The position numbers were made by a program, and so were the translations under genes. Below the pieces are notes generated by a model, which saw only the letters and a list, made by a program, of their open reading frames with translations, had not been told where the DNA came from and ran no database searches. Shown in pieces: positions 1 through 7,939 of a DNA stretch of 28,855 nt. The first letter of the stretch is position 1; the number at the start of each line of letters is the position of its first letter. Origin of the DNA: DATEOR01 sp035698665 (GTDB lineage Bacteria > Actinomycetota > Thermoleophilia > Gaiellales > Gaiellaceae); assembly GCA_035698665.1 (NCBI GenBank), contig DASSBN010000029.1, positions 1 to 28,855 of the forward strand, given 5' to 3'.

Positions 1-321
1 CAGATGGGCGAGCACGAGGCCGCGATCGAGCTCTCGGAGGAGGCGAAGGAGCTCCTCGTCGAGAAGGGCTACGACCCGGCGATGGGCGCCCGCCCGCTCC
101 GCCGCGCGATCCAGCACTACATCGAGGATCCGCTCGCGGACTTCGTCCTCGGCCGCTCGCTCAAGCCGGGCTCGACGATCATGGTCGACCGCAAGGACGA
201 GGAAGAGGTCGGGATCTCGGTCATCGACCCGCCCGACGAGCCCGAGCCGGAGAAGGTCACGGTTCCGCCCGAGGAGCCGTCCGCCGAAGCCGGCGACGAC
301 GACTCGCACGACGACGAATAG
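1..321 (+). CDS. clpC: ClpC-type AAA+ unfoldase, C-terminal end (partial)
   Basis: The frame is open from the first base, so the gene starts outside the window; only the last 106 codons are present. The segment with ELLVEKGYDPAMGARPLRRAI followed by IEDPLADFVL is the C-terminal small domain of the second AAA+ module of ClpB/ClpC ATPases, including the sensor-2 GARPLRR arginine. ClpC unfolds substrates and feeds them to the ClpP peptidase in the cytosol. After the fold ends there is an acidic tail of about 35 residues rich in Glu, Asp and Pro. ClpC rather than ClpB is favoured because clpC lies just before radA-disA in many Gram-positives; the diagnostic N-terminal and middle domains are not visible here. 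Confidence 0.88.
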   Translation, partial: QMGEHEAAIELSEEAKELLVEKGYDPAMGARPLRRAIQHYIEDPLADFVLGRSLKPGSTIMVDRKDEEEVGISVIDPPDEPEPEKVTVPPEEPSAEAGDDDSHDDE

Positions 322-334
322 CCGCGCCTAGCGC

Positions 335-826
335 TTGACGGTTCGGCTCGTTCGCGAGGAGGAGTGGGAGCTCGCCCGTGACGCGAGACTCGCCGCCCTC
401 GCCGAGTCGCCGTCGGCCTTCCTGATCACCCTGGCCGAGGAGGAGCACTCGAGCGAGGAGGAGTGGCGCGACCGCGTGCGTCCCACCGACCAGCGGGCGT
501 GGTTTGCCGAAGTCGGCGACGACGGGTTCCACGGAATCGCCGTGGTCGCGCTCGTCGAGCCCGATCCCGAGCTCGCCTGGATCTTCTCCATGTGGGTCGA
601 CCCGGCGCATCGCCGTGCGGGGATCGGTCGTCGGCTCGTACAAGCGGCCGTCGACTGGGCAGCCGCGCAGGGTGCGCGTCGCATCGAGCTCGAGGTGAGC
701 GAGAAGATGGAGCCGGCTCACCGCCTATACGTGGCGTGCGGTTTCGTGCCCACGGGTAAAAAGCGCGAGTTGCCGGCTCACGCCGATGCCATGGCAATCC
801 GCATGGCGCGCAGCACCGAAGGGTAA
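335..826 (+). CDS. GNAT-family N-acetyltransferase
   Basis: A 163-residue protein with the GNAT fold. It runs from an N-terminal strand MTVRLVREEEW through a central IFSMWVDPAHRRAGIGRRLV segment that carries the acetyl-CoA pyrophosphate-binding R/Q-x-x-G-x-G/A loop (RRAGIG), to a C-terminal LELEVSEKMEPAHRLYVACGF strand-helix. It should transfer an acetyl group from acetyl-CoA to an amine; the substrate cannot be told. The TTG at 335 is the only start that keeps the first strand, since the next Met comes after the middle of the fold. It follows the clpC stop by 13 bases and may be read from the same transcript. No strong ribosome-binding site is seen. Confidence 0.85.
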   Translation: MTVRLVREEEWELARDARLAALAESPSAFLITLAEEEHSSEEEWRDRVRPTDQRAWFAEVGDDGFHGIAVVALVEPDPELAWIFSMWVDPAHRRAGIGRRLVQAAVDWAAAQGARRIELEVSEKMEPAHRLYVACGFVPTGKKRELPAHADAMAIRMARSTEG

Positions 827-858
827 GAAACGCCACAATCTCGCCACGAAGGAGACTG

Positions 859-1563
859 ATGCAGGCGACGATCAAAGAAAAGCGGGAGGTCGCGAAGGGC
901 ACGCTCTTCGTCACCTTCGAGCTCGCGAGCGACGAGGTCGACTGGACGCCCGGTGAGTACTTCTGGGTCGAGCTGCTCGACCCGCCGCACGAGGACGAGA
1001 AGGGGCCGCGCCGGCACATCACCGTGGTCACCTCGCCGACCGAGGGCCACCTCGGCCTCGCCACGCGCATCCGCGACACGGCGTTCAAGCGCTCGCTCGT
1101 CGAAATGCCGGAGGGGTCTGCGGTCGACGTCGAGCAGCCGAAAGGCAGCTTCACGCTCCCCGAGGACACCTCGAAGCGCTACGCGTTCGTCGCCGGCGGG
1201 ATCGGGATCACGCCGTTCCGCTCCATGCTCCGCTACATCGCGGACAAGGACCTCGATTACGACATCACGCTCGTCTACTCGAACCGAGACATCGAGTCGA
1301 CCGCGTTCCTGGACGAGCTGAAAGAGCTCGAGTCGGTCGTCCCGCGGTGCCGGGTCATCTTCACGATGACCGAGGACCCGAGCTGGGACGGAGACACGCG
1401 AATGCTGGACGCGGATGTCCTCCGCGATCTCCTCGGCGACCTCGAGTCGTTCCACTTCATGATCGCCGGGCCGCCGCCGATGGCGAAGTCCGTCGAGGCC
1501 TCGCTCCTCGAGGCCGGCCTGTCCGAAGACCAGGTTCAGGCCGACAGCTTCTCCGGCTACTAG
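859..1563 (+). CDS. FAD/NAD(P)H oxidoreductase, ferredoxin-reductase-like
   Basis: A 234-residue flavoprotein of the ferredoxin-NADP reductase superfamily. The N-terminal half is the FAD-binding barrel, with WTPGEYFWVEL and the RHITVVTSP segment in place of the usual RxYS/T motif. The C-terminal half is the nucleotide-binding domain, with GGIGITPFRSML, the strand ITLVYSNRD and the late FMIAGPPPMA motif. There is no 2Fe-2S domain, so electrons probably pass to a separate partner that I cannot identify. The start ATG is preceded by a good Shine-Dalgarno sequence AAGGAGA at 849-855. The next gene begins 4 bases after the stop, so the two are likely co-transcribed. Confidence 0.85.
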   Translation: MQATIKEKREVAKGTLFVTFELASDEVDWTPGEYFWVELLDPPHEDEKGPRRHITVVTSPTEGHLGLATRIRDTAFKRSLVEMPEGSAVDVEQPKGSFTLPEDTSKRYAFVAGGIGITPFRSMLRYIADKDLDYDITLVYSNRDIESTAFLDELKELESVVPRCRVIFTMTEDPSWDGDTRMLDADVLRDLLGDLESFHFMIAGPPPMAKSVEASLLEAGLSEDQVQADSFSGY

Positions 1564-1567
1564 TCGC

Positions 1568-2764
1568 GTGCGCGTAGCGGTCGTCGGCGGGGGCGTCGTG
1601 GGGCTCTCGTGTGCGTTCGCGCTCCGGCGCGGCGGAGCCGACGTCACGCTGTACGAGCGCGGACACGTCGGGGAAGGGTGCTCCCGCGGGAACACGGGCT
1701 GGATCTGCCCCGGGCTCTCGGCGCCGCTCCCCGCGCCCGGGGTGATGGGCGGCGCGCTGCGCGGGATGCTGCATCGCGATAGCCCGCTGCAGATCAGCCC
1801 GCTGCTCGGCCCTTCGTTCCTCCGCTGGTCGTGGGGCTTCTGGCGCGCGTCGTCGCGGGAGCGCTACCGCGCCGGCCTCGAGGCGACCGTGGCCCTTACG
1901 AAGTCCTCGTTCGCCGACTACGACGAGCTGCGCGACGCGGGCGTCGAGTTCGAGCTGCACGCAACGGGGATGCTGGTCGCGGCTCTGACCGAGCCGGGCC
2001 TCGACGAGTACGCGGCGATGCTCACGGAGGCCGAGGAGGCCGGCTACGAGGGGCCGGTGCGCGTCGTCTCCGGCGACGAGGCGCGCGAGCTCGACGCTGC
2101 GGTCTCGGACGCCGTCATCGGCGGCGTGCACGCGCCGAGCGAGCGCTACGTGCGTCCCGAGAGCGTGTCCAACGGCCTCGCTGCGTGGCTCCGTGCGAAC
2201 GGCGCGAAAATCGAGGAGGACACCGCGGTGAACGACGTCGAGGAGCTCGACGCCGACGCCGTTGTGATTGCCGCAGGTGCGTGGTCGGGCGAGCTTCTCG
2301 GCGAGAGCCGCTTCCCGATGGAGGCTGCGAAGGGCTACAGCATCACCGCGAAGTCGAGCGGCACGCTTCCGAGCCATGCGCTCTATCTCTCCGAGGGCAA
2401 GGTCGGCACCAGCACCTACGACGGCGGCCTGCTGCGGATCGCGGGCATCTTCGACCTCACGGGGATCGACGAGACGCTCCGGCGCAAGCGGATCGACGCG
2501 ATCGTCCGCTCCTCGGCCGCGTTTCTGAAGGACTGGGAGCCCGAGGAGATCGAGCTGGAGTGGGCAGGGCTTCGCCCCTATCCGTCGGATGGGCTGCCGG
2601 TGATCGGTGCGGTGCCCGGGCGCGACGGCCTCTACGTCGCGACGGGCCACGGGCGCATGGGCATCACGCTCGGGCCGATCACGGGCAAGCTCATCGCGCA
2701 GGTGGTTCTCGAGGGCGCCTCACCGCGCGAGCTGGAGCCGTTCCGGATCGAGCGCTTCTCCTAG
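1568..2764 (+). CDS. FAD-dependent oxidoreductase, DAO family (D-amino-acid dehydrogenase-like)
   Basis: 398 residues. The N-terminus MRVAVVGGGVVGLSCAFAL is a GxGxxG dinucleotide-binding fold, followed by the YERG strand end that binds the FAD ribose. RGNTGWICPG resembles the SxxNxG segment of DadA-type enzymes. Near the C-terminus GLRPYPSDGLPVIGAVPG and VATGHGRMGITLGP are the second flavin-contact motifs of the DAO family. These enzymes oxidise D-amino acids, glycine or related amines to imino acids; the exact substrate is not determined. Translation starts at GTG 1568, 4 bases after the stop of the upstream flavin reductase, which could be a redox partner (inference). Its stop shares the palindrome CTAG with the stop of the facing pseudogene. 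Confidence 0.82.
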   Translation: MRVAVVGGGVVGLSCAFALRRGGADVTLYERGHVGEGCSRGNTGWICPGLSAPLPAPGVMGGALRGMLHRDSPLQISPLLGPSFLRWSWGFWRASSRERYRAGLEATVALTKSSFADYDELRDAGVEFELHATGMLVAALTEPGLDEYAAMLTEAEEAGYEGPVRVVSGDEARELDAAVSDAVIGGVHAPSERYVRPESVSNGLAAWLRANGAKIEEDTAVNDVEELDADAVVIAAGAWSGELLGESRFPMEAAKGYSITAKSSGTLPSHALYLSEGKVGTSTYDGGLLRIAGIFDLTGIDETLRRKRIDAIVRSSAAFLKDWEPEEIELEWAGLRPYPSDGLPVIGAVPGRDGLYVATGHGRMGITLGPITGKLIAQVVLEGASPRELEPFRIERFS

Positions 2765-3178
2765 CGCGGCTCGTGCCGCATCCAGACGTTCGGCTCGACG
2801 TAGCGGCCGACGCCGCCTTCGAAGCGCACCGGGACGAGCGCGCCCGGCACGACGTACTCCCCGTCACGGGGGAACTGCATCCCGGTCCACGACTCCCAGT
2901 CCGCGACTGAGCCTTTGATGTCGAGCGAGCGCTCCGCGATTCCGATGATCTCGGCACCGAGCCTGCGGTGGAGCCGGATCCACGGGTCGAACGGCAGGCC
3001 GTCGTCTCGTGTCCAGCGGATGTAGTCCTCGAAGGGCGTCAGCGGATAGCGGTCCTTCCAGCTCGGCCGGACGGGCGCGATGAGGCATTCGAACCCGGAC
3101 CGGGCTGCCATCGGCGAGCTCGTCCAGTCGCGCGTAGAGGTCAGGACGTTCCGAGTCGGTGAAGATCTGCGCCGGCAT
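2761..3178 (-). pseudogene. GNAT-like acetyltransferase remnant with internal deletion and frameshift
   Basis: On the minus strand an ATG at 3178 begins MPAQIFTDSERPDLYARLDELADG, which looks like the N-terminus of a GNAT-like actinobacterial protein. At about 3111 homology jumps into another frame: MAARSGFECLIAPVRPSWK, then KDRYPLTPFEDYIRWTRDDG, LPFDPWIRLHRRLG and the ending EPNVWMRHEPR. That is the C-terminal third of the same family as I remember it, where intact members have roughly 230-240 residues. Here only about 24 + 116 residues remain, so roughly 90-100 residues holding the acetyl-CoA site are missing and the reading frame is lost at the junction. The C-terminal piece could still be translated alone from ATG 3111. 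The reading as one deleted gene is an inference from remembered family sequence; an assembly error is possible. Confidence 0.6.
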
Positions 3179-3240
3179 CGTCGCGGAATTCTCACAGGAG
3201 CCAGGAAACGTCGGACCCCGGCCCTACGATGGATCGTCCT

Positions 3241-4596
3241 ATGGCGAAGGCCGCGGCCCTCCAACACGCCTGCTCCGAGTGCGGGTACACGACCGGCAAA
3301 TGGCTGGGCAAGTGCCCTGCCTGCGAAAGCTGGGGCACGCTCGTCGAGGAGCGGATCGCCGCGGCGCCCAAGGGGAAGACCACGACTGCCGGCCGTCCGC
3401 TGCTCCGCCTCGTCGACGTCGAGGCGACCGACGCAGAGCGGATCCCCACGGGAGTCACGGAGCTCGACCGGGTGCTCGGCGGTGGGCTCGTCCCGGCAAG
3501 CCTCGTCCTCGTGAGCGGCGACCCCGGGATCGGGAAGTCGACGCTCCTCCTCATGGCTCTGCGCTCGCTCTCCGCCGAGCGCCGCGTCCTCCTGGTCACC
3601 GGTGAAGAATCCGCGGCGCAGGTGAAGCTGCGAGCCGACCGGCTGGGCGGCGGCGCCGACGTGCACATCCTCGCGGAGACGAACCTCGACGAGGTCTGCG
3701 CCACGCTCGAGCGCGAGCGGCCGGAGGTCTGCGTGATCGACTCGGTACAGACCTTGTATGCGCCCGAGCTCGGCTCGGCCCCGGGCTCGGTCGCCCAGGT
3801 GCGCGAAGCGGCCGGCCGCCTCCTCCGTGTGGCCAAAGAGCAAGGAATCGCAACCTTTCTGGTCGGCCATGTGACGAAAGAGGGCGCCGTCGCAGGGCCG
3901 CGCGTGCTCGAGCACCTCGTCGACTGCGTTCTCCAGTTCGAGGGCGACCGCTACCGCTCACACCGCGTTCTTCGTGCAGTCAAGAACCGCTTCGGCTCGA
4001 CGAACGAGCTCGGTGTCTTCGAGATGACCGGAGCCGGCCTCGAGGGGGTCGAGGATCCGTCTGCGATCTTCGGCCGCTCCCAGGACGACCAGCCGGGTTC
4101 GGCCGTGGTCTGCGCGCTCGAGGGGACTCGTCCGCTCCTCCTCGAGATCCAGGCACTCGTCTCTCCGAGCGACCTCGCCATGCCGAGGCGCGTCGCCACC
4201 GGCGTCGACCCGAAGCGGCTCTCCATGATCGTCGCCGTCCTCGGCCGCCACGCGGGAGTGGCGCTCGGGCAGGCCGACGTGTTCGTGAACGTCGCCGGTG
4301 GCGTGCGAATCGACGAGCCTGCGGCCGACCTCGGCATCGCCCTCGCGATCGCCTCGGCGGCGCGTGGCAAGAAGGTTCGCGCCCAGCTTGCGTGCTTCGG
4401 CGAGGTGGGTCTGACCGGGCGGCTCCGGCCCGCAAGCCAGGCCGACCGGCGTTTGGCCGAGTGCGCCAAGCTCGGCTTTTCCAGCGTGATCGTGCCGGAA
4501 GGCACCGAGTCCCGTGGCAAAATGCGTCTGACGGCAGCGGAAACGCTGAGACAGGCCATCCAAGCGGGGCTCGATGCGGGCGGATCCACGAACTGA
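3241..4596 (+). CDS. radA: DNA repair protein RadA
   Basis: 451 residues with the full RadA (Sms) layout. There is an N-terminal zinc finger (Cys 11, 14, 25 and 28, in CSECGYTTGKWLGKCPAC), then a RecA-like ATPase with Walker A GDPGIGKST at about 93-101, the RadA-specific KNRFGSTNELGVFEM motif, and a C-terminal Lon-protease-like domain (VNVAGGVRIDEPAADLGIALA). RadA is a DnaB-like branch-migration helicase acting in recombination and DNA repair. I prefer ATG 3241 because the protein then begins MAK, as RadA proteins commonly do, and a -10-like TACGAT at 3225-3230 overlaps the other ATG at 3229. disA overlaps its 3' end by 23 bases, indicating co-transcription. Confidence 0.96.
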   Translation: MAKAAALQHACSECGYTTGKWLGKCPACESWGTLVEERIAAAPKGKTTTAGRPLLRLVDVEATDAERIPTGVTELDRVLGGGLVPASLVLVSGDPGIGKSTLLLMALRSLSAERRVLLVTGEESAAQVKLRADRLGGGADVHILAETNLDEVCATLERERPEVCVIDSVQTLYAPELGSAPGSVAQVREAAGRLLRVAKEQGIATFLVGHVTKEGAVAGPRVLEHLVDCVLQFEGDRYRSHRVLRAVKNRFGSTNELGVFEMTGAGLEGVEDPSAIFGRSQDDQPGSAVVCALEGTRPLLLEIQALVSPSDLAMPRRVATGVDPKRLSMIVAVLGRHAGVALGQADVFVNVAGGVRIDEPAADLGIALAIASAARGKKVRAQLACFGEVGLTGRLRPASQADRRLAECAKLGFSSVIVPEGTESRGKMRLTAAETLRQAIQAGLDAGGSTN

Positions 4597-5659
4597 CAAG
4601 ACCCTTCTCTCGGCCCTGAGCCGTGTCGCGCCCGGCACTGCCTTGCGGGCGGGGATCGACGACATCATCCGCGCCGAGCTCGGAGCGCTGCTCGTGATCG
4701 GAGACCCGAACGCGCTCTCGTTTCTCTATTCCGGCGGCATGCGCCTCGACCTGCCGTTCACCTCCCAGCTCCTCTACGAACTGGCCAAGATGGACGGGGC
4801 GATCATCCTCAACGAGCAGGCGCAGAAGATCGTCTACGCGAACGTCCAGCTCATGCCGGATCCATCGATCGCCTCGGAGGAGACAGGCACGCGCCACCGC
4901 ACGGCCGAGCGCGTCGCGAAGCAGACCGACGCGCTCGTCATCTCGATCTCGCAGCAACGGGAGACGGTCACCATCTTCGTCAGAGACCTCCGCTACCAGC
5001 TCGGCGAGATTTCGGACGTCCTCGCGCGCACCAACCAGGCGCTCGGCACGCTCGAGACCTACCGGCAGAGGCTCGACCAAGGGCTGACGCGCCTCACGGC
5101 GCTCGAGTTCCAGAGTGCGGTCATGCTCGACGACGTCCTCGTGGTCGTGCAGCGCGCCGAGATGACGACGCGGATGGCGGAGGAGATCGAGCGCAACTGC
5201 GTCGAGCTCGGCGGCGAGGGCCGCCTCATTCGCATGCAGCTGGACGAGCTCATGGAGGACGTCCCGCGCGACAAGGCCTCGATCGTCTACGACTACGAGC
5301 CCTCGGGCGAGGCCCAGAAGGCCGCGGAGGTGCTCGAGCGGCTCGCCGCCCTGACCCACACCCAGCTGCTCGAGTTCGAGGAGCTCGCCGAGGTGCTCGG
5401 CTATTCGCGGGACACGAACCCGCTCGACTTCGGCGTCCAGCCGCGGGGCTACCGAGTCCTCTCGCGCATTCCCAGGCTCCCGGACAACGTGATCCGCCAC
5501 CTCGTCCAGGACTTCTCCTCGCTCGACGCGGTCATCCGGGCGAGCCACCGCGACCTCGAGGCTGTTGACGGCGTGGGCGCGGTCAGGGCTCGCGAGATCC
5601 GGGAGGGCCTGAGGCGCCTCCAGGAGCACAATCTGGTCGACCGCTACTTGCAGCTTTAA
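4574..5659 (+). CDS. disA: DNA integrity scanning protein DisA, diadenylate cyclase
   Basis: 361 residues, the usual DisA length. The N-terminal DAC domain carries the catalytic DGA motif (residues 74-76, in KMDGAIIL) and the RHRT motif (107-110, in GTRHRTAERVAKQTD), which together condense two ATP into cyclic di-AMP. A long helical linker follows, then a C-terminal helix-hairpin-helix DNA-binding domain (LEAVDGVGAVRAREIREGL). DisA forms octamers that scan DNA and stop signalling at branched structures. RadA is a known partner in Bacillus subtilis that represses DisA activity, and here the two genes overlap by 23 bases. A downstream in-frame start cannot be excluded, but this ATG gives the expected N-terminus. 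Confidence 0.97.
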   Translation: MRADPRTDKTLLSALSRVAPGTALRAGIDDIIRAELGALLVIGDPNALSFLYSGGMRLDLPFTSQLLYELAKMDGAIILNEQAQKIVYANVQLMPDPSIASEETGTRHRTAERVAKQTDALVISISQQRETVTIFVRDLRYQLGEISDVLARTNQALGTLETYRQRLDQGLTRLTALEFQSAVMLDDVLVVVQRAEMTTRMAEEIERNCVELGGEGRLIRMQLDELMEDVPRDKASIVYDYEPSGEAQKAAEVLERLAALTHTQLLEFEELAEVLGYSRDTNPLDFGVQPRGYRVLSRIPRLPDNVIRHLVQDFSSLDAVIRASHRDLEAVDGVGAVRAREIREGLRRLQEHNLVDRYLQL

Positions 5660-5711
5660 GGGCGCGCCGAGTTCAAAAAGGCCCGCAATCGGGCACAAAA
5701 GCCCTGGAAAC

Positions 5712-5741
5712 TTGGCGTTTTAAGCGCATTTTCGGTACAAT
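5712..5741 (+). promoter_or_regulatory. Promoter of carD
   Basis: TTGGCG at 5712-5717 and TACAAT at 5736-5741 are separated by 18 bases, a good match to a primary sigma factor promoter. Transcription would start near 5748, giving carD a leader of about 50 bases. This lies 53 bases after the disA stop, so carD has its own promoter. Confidence 0.7.
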
Positions 5742-5750
5742 GGCAGGGTT

Positions 5751-5777
5751 CCGCAGGCATCTGGCGCGGCTTTTTTT
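5751..5777 (+). promoter_or_regulatory. Possible attenuator hairpin in the carD leader
   Basis: CCGC at 5751-5754 can pair with GCGG at 5766-5769, helped by AG/CT inside the stem. The right arm is followed almost at once by seven T residues (5771-5777). This looks like a small intrinsic terminator placed within the first 30 transcribed bases, before the ribosome-binding site. The stem is short, so function is uncertain. Confidence 0.3.
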
Positions 5778-5800
5778 GGGCCCGGGAAGAGGAGGAGAGC

Positions 5801-6295
5801 TTGTACAAGGTCGGCGATAAGGTCGTCTATCCCCATCATGGCGCTGGCACCGTGGTGAAGAAGGAGAAACGGACCATTCTGGGGCAGGAGCGCGAGTACC
5901 TGACCATCAAGATCCTGCACAACGACATGACCGTCAACGTGCCCGCGGAGAACGCCGAGCGGGTCGGCCTCCGCAAGGTGATCGACGAAGAGATGGTCGA
6001 GCAGGTGCTCGAGGTCCTGCACGGCAGTGGCACCAAGATGCCGAAGAACTGGAATCGCCGCTTCAAGCACAACCGGGACAAGATGAAGACCGGCGACATC
6101 TTCGAGCTGGCCGAGGTCGTTCGGAACCTGTCCCTCAGGGACCAGGAGAAAGGCCTCTCCACCGGTGAGAAGCAGATGTTCGTGAAGGCCAAGAAGATCC
6201 TCGCGAGTGAGCTCATGTACGCGAAGGGGCTCGACGAGGAAGCGGCAGGCGTCTGGCTCGACGAGGTGCTCGAGTCTGTCGCCGCGCCCGCCTAG
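5801..6295 (+). CDS. carD: CarD-family RNA polymerase-binding transcription regulator
   Basis: 164 residues. The N-terminal Tudor-like RNA polymerase interaction domain (YKVGDKVVYPHHGAGTV, then KRTILGQEREYLTIKI) binds the beta subunit. The helical C-terminal domain (NWNRRFKHNRDKMKTGDIFELAEVVRNLS, with the ending LSTGEKQMFVKAKKILASEL) touches the upstream edge of the promoter bubble. CarD stabilises open complexes at rRNA and other promoters and is essential in mycobacteria. The TTG start at 5801 is set by a strong AGGAGG at 5790-5795. In mycobacteria carD is followed by ispD and ispF, as here apart from one intervening lipoprotein gene. Confidence 0.95.
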   Translation: MYKVGDKVVYPHHGAGTVVKKEKRTILGQEREYLTIKILHNDMTVNVPAENAERVGLRKVIDEEMVEQVLEVLHGSGTKMPKNWNRRFKHNRDKMKTGDIFELAEVVRNLSLRDQEKGLSTGEKQMFVKAKKILASELMYAKGLDEEAAGVWLDEVLESVAAPA

Positions 6296-6344
6296 GCCAA
6301 GCGCAACCGAACTGCGACGTGCGCCGCGCGGCCGTCGGCATCCT

Positions 6345-7268
6345 ATGCGCGTGCGCGTCTTTCTCATCCTTGCGCTGACGGCGGTTCTGGCCGCGTCAGT
6401 CTCGGCCTGCGACAGCGGCTCGACGAGCAGCGGCACCACGGATGGAAGGACCGCGACGACGGGCACCGGCGGCGGCACGACGACGCAGGACACGCTCACC
6501 GAGCGCGACTTCAAGAACAAGGTCGCCGCCGCGATCATCACGGGCACCGATCTCCAGGCCGATCTGGCCTTCGGGCTGGCGGTGAACGTCAGCGAGACGC
6601 AAGGGCTGGACACCATCCAGCTGCAGCTCGGCGACGCCTACAAGCAGTACACGTCCGATCCCGACCGACAGGACGAGATCATCGACGGGCTCGTGCAGCA
6701 GGTCGTCAGGCAGATGGACGAGGGCAACACGAAGCGGAGCTTCTCCGAGGTCGAAGACCAGCTGATGCCGATGCTGAAGCGCCGGATCGACGTCAGCCGG
6801 ATCAAGGGCGAGCCGGCCGTGCGACGCTTCGACGACCTCGACATCGTGTACGCCGCCCAGGGCGACCACTACTTCACAGTGGCGACCAAAAACGACCTCG
6901 ACCGCTGGGGAAAGTCCATCGGCGAGATCGACTCCCTGGCGCTCGCGAACCTCGAGAGGGAGACGAACAAGAATCAGAAGCTCCTGTGCGAGCCCTCCGG
7001 CGGTCAAAAGCTCTGCGGCTGGGCGTCCGGCGACGGCTACGACGCCACGCGGATGCTCGTGCCAGGTCTCAGGCGGCAGATCGTGAAAGAGCTCGGGGGT
7101 TCCGCGGTCTACGCGGTTCCGCTCGAGAGCGTTTTCGTCGCACTGACGCGAAACTATGCGCCCGTGATCAAGAACCGGGTCCTGCAGGAGTTCACCACCG
7201 GGAAGAACCCGCTCAGCCCCGAGCTCTTCGAGGAGCGCAACGGGGAGCTGGTCGCGCTCCAGCAGTGA
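6345..7268 (+). CDS. Putative lipoprotein, DUF1444 (YtpQ)-like
   Basis: 307 residues starting at ATG 6345 with a lipoprotein signal peptide: a basic start MRVRVFLILALTAVLAAS and the lipobox VSAC, with Cys about 23 as the predicted lipidated residue. A low-complexity Ser/Thr/Gly linker of about 30 residues follows. The mature domain contains LGDAYKQYTSDPDRQDEIIDGLV and later DLDIVYAAQGDHYFTVATKNDL, which resemble the DUF1444/YtpQ pattern of one helix carrying an N-x-Y-x-x-Y-like motif and then beta strands. The function of that family is not known to me. ispD starts inside its stop codon (GTGA at 7265-7268), so translation of the two is coupled. It sits between carD and ispD, which are adjacent in mycobacteria. 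Confidence 0.62.
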   Translation: MRVRVFLILALTAVLAASVSACDSGSTSSGTTDGRTATTGTGGGTTTQDTLTERDFKNKVAAAIITGTDLQADLAFGLAVNVSETQGLDTIQLQLGDAYKQYTSDPDRQDEIIDGLVQQVVRQMDEGNTKRSFSEVEDQLMPMLKRRIDVSRIKGEPAVRRFDDLDIVYAAQGDHYFTVATKNDLDRWGKSIGEIDSLALANLERETNKNQKLLCEPSGGQKLCGWASGDGYDATRMLVPGLRRQIVKELGGSAVYAVPLESVFVALTRNYAPVIKNRVLQEFTTGKNPLSPELFEERNGELVALQQ

Positions 7269-7939
7269 GCACGTGGGCGGTCCTCGTTGCGGCCGGCCGC
7301 GGAGAGCGGCTCGGCGGCGACCGGCCGAAGGCGTTCACGGGTCTCGGGGAGCGCGTTCTTCTCGCCGAGAGCCTCGAGCGCCTGGAGGCGTCGGAGTGGA
7401 TCGATGCGATCGTCGTCGTCGTCCCCGAGGAGTGGGAGGAGCCGGCGATCCTCCTCTCGGAGGAGTTGAACGCGGGCAAGGTCAACTCGGCCGTGCCCGG
7501 CGGACCGACGAGGGCCGATTCCGTGCGCGCCGGCGTGGCCGAGATCCCTGACGACGCGCTGATCGTCCTCGTCCATGACGCGGCCCGGCCGATCCTTCCG
7601 GAGGAGGTGATCGGCCGCGTGCTGGGCGGGCTCGGCGAGGACTGGGACGGCGTGGTCGCGGGCCTTCCGCTCGCCGACACGCTGAAGCGCGTCGATCAGC
7701 ACGGCCGCGTCGCCGAGACCGTCGACCGGACCGGTCTCTACGCGATTCAGACGCCGCAGGCCTTCCCCGTCTCCACGCTGCGCGACGCGCTCATGCGGGG
7801 AGGGGACGCGAGCGACTGCGCCGGGCTCGTCGAGCAAGCGGGCGGCAGGATCCGCGTCGTCGAGGGCGACCCTCGCCTCGTGAAGGTCACGACGACGGCC
7901 GACCTCGCCTTCGTGGAGACTCTGCTCGCCAATGAGTGA
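7265..7939 (+). CDS. ispD: 2-C-methyl-D-erythritol 4-phosphate cytidylyltransferase
   Basis: 224 residues. The enzyme joins CTP and MEP to give CDP-ME in the non-mevalonate isoprenoid pathway. The N-terminal nucleotide-binding signature VLVAAGRGERLGGDRPKAF, the GGPTRADSVRAGV segment, VLVHDAARPIL and the IQTPQAFPVSTLRDAL stretch are all characteristic of IspD. The GTG start at 7265 overlaps the upstream stop by 4 bases. The 3' end overlaps ispF by 8 bases, so ispD and ispF form one translational unit. Confidence 0.96.
   Translation: MSTWAVLVAAGRGERLGGDRPKAFTGLGERVLLAESLERLEASEWIDAIVVVVPEEWEEPAILLSEELNAGKVNSAVPGGPTRADSVRAGVAEIPDDALIVLVHDAARPILPEEVIGRVLGGLGEDWDGVVAGLPLADTLKRVDQHGRVAETVDRTGLYAIQTPQAFPVSTLRDALMRGGDASDCAGLVEQAGGRIRVVEGDPRLVKVTTTADLAFVETLLANE

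Noticed and set aside
3229..3240. ATG 3229 as the start of radA
   Set aside because: It overlaps a -10-like TACGAT, and the in-frame ATG at 3241 gives the MAK N-terminus common in RadA. The four extra residues cannot be fully excluded.
5681..5694. Hairpin GCCCG-CAAT-CGGGC after disA as a terminator
   Set aside because: The stem is only 5 bp, and the run of T lies on the minus-strand side, where there is no gene to terminate.
3980..5698. Long open frame of about 570 codons on the minus strand across radA and disA
   Set aside because: It is the antisense shadow of disA and radA in GC-rich DNA; it has Arg/Leu/Val-rich composition, no recognisable domain, and both plus-strand genes have complete family motifs.
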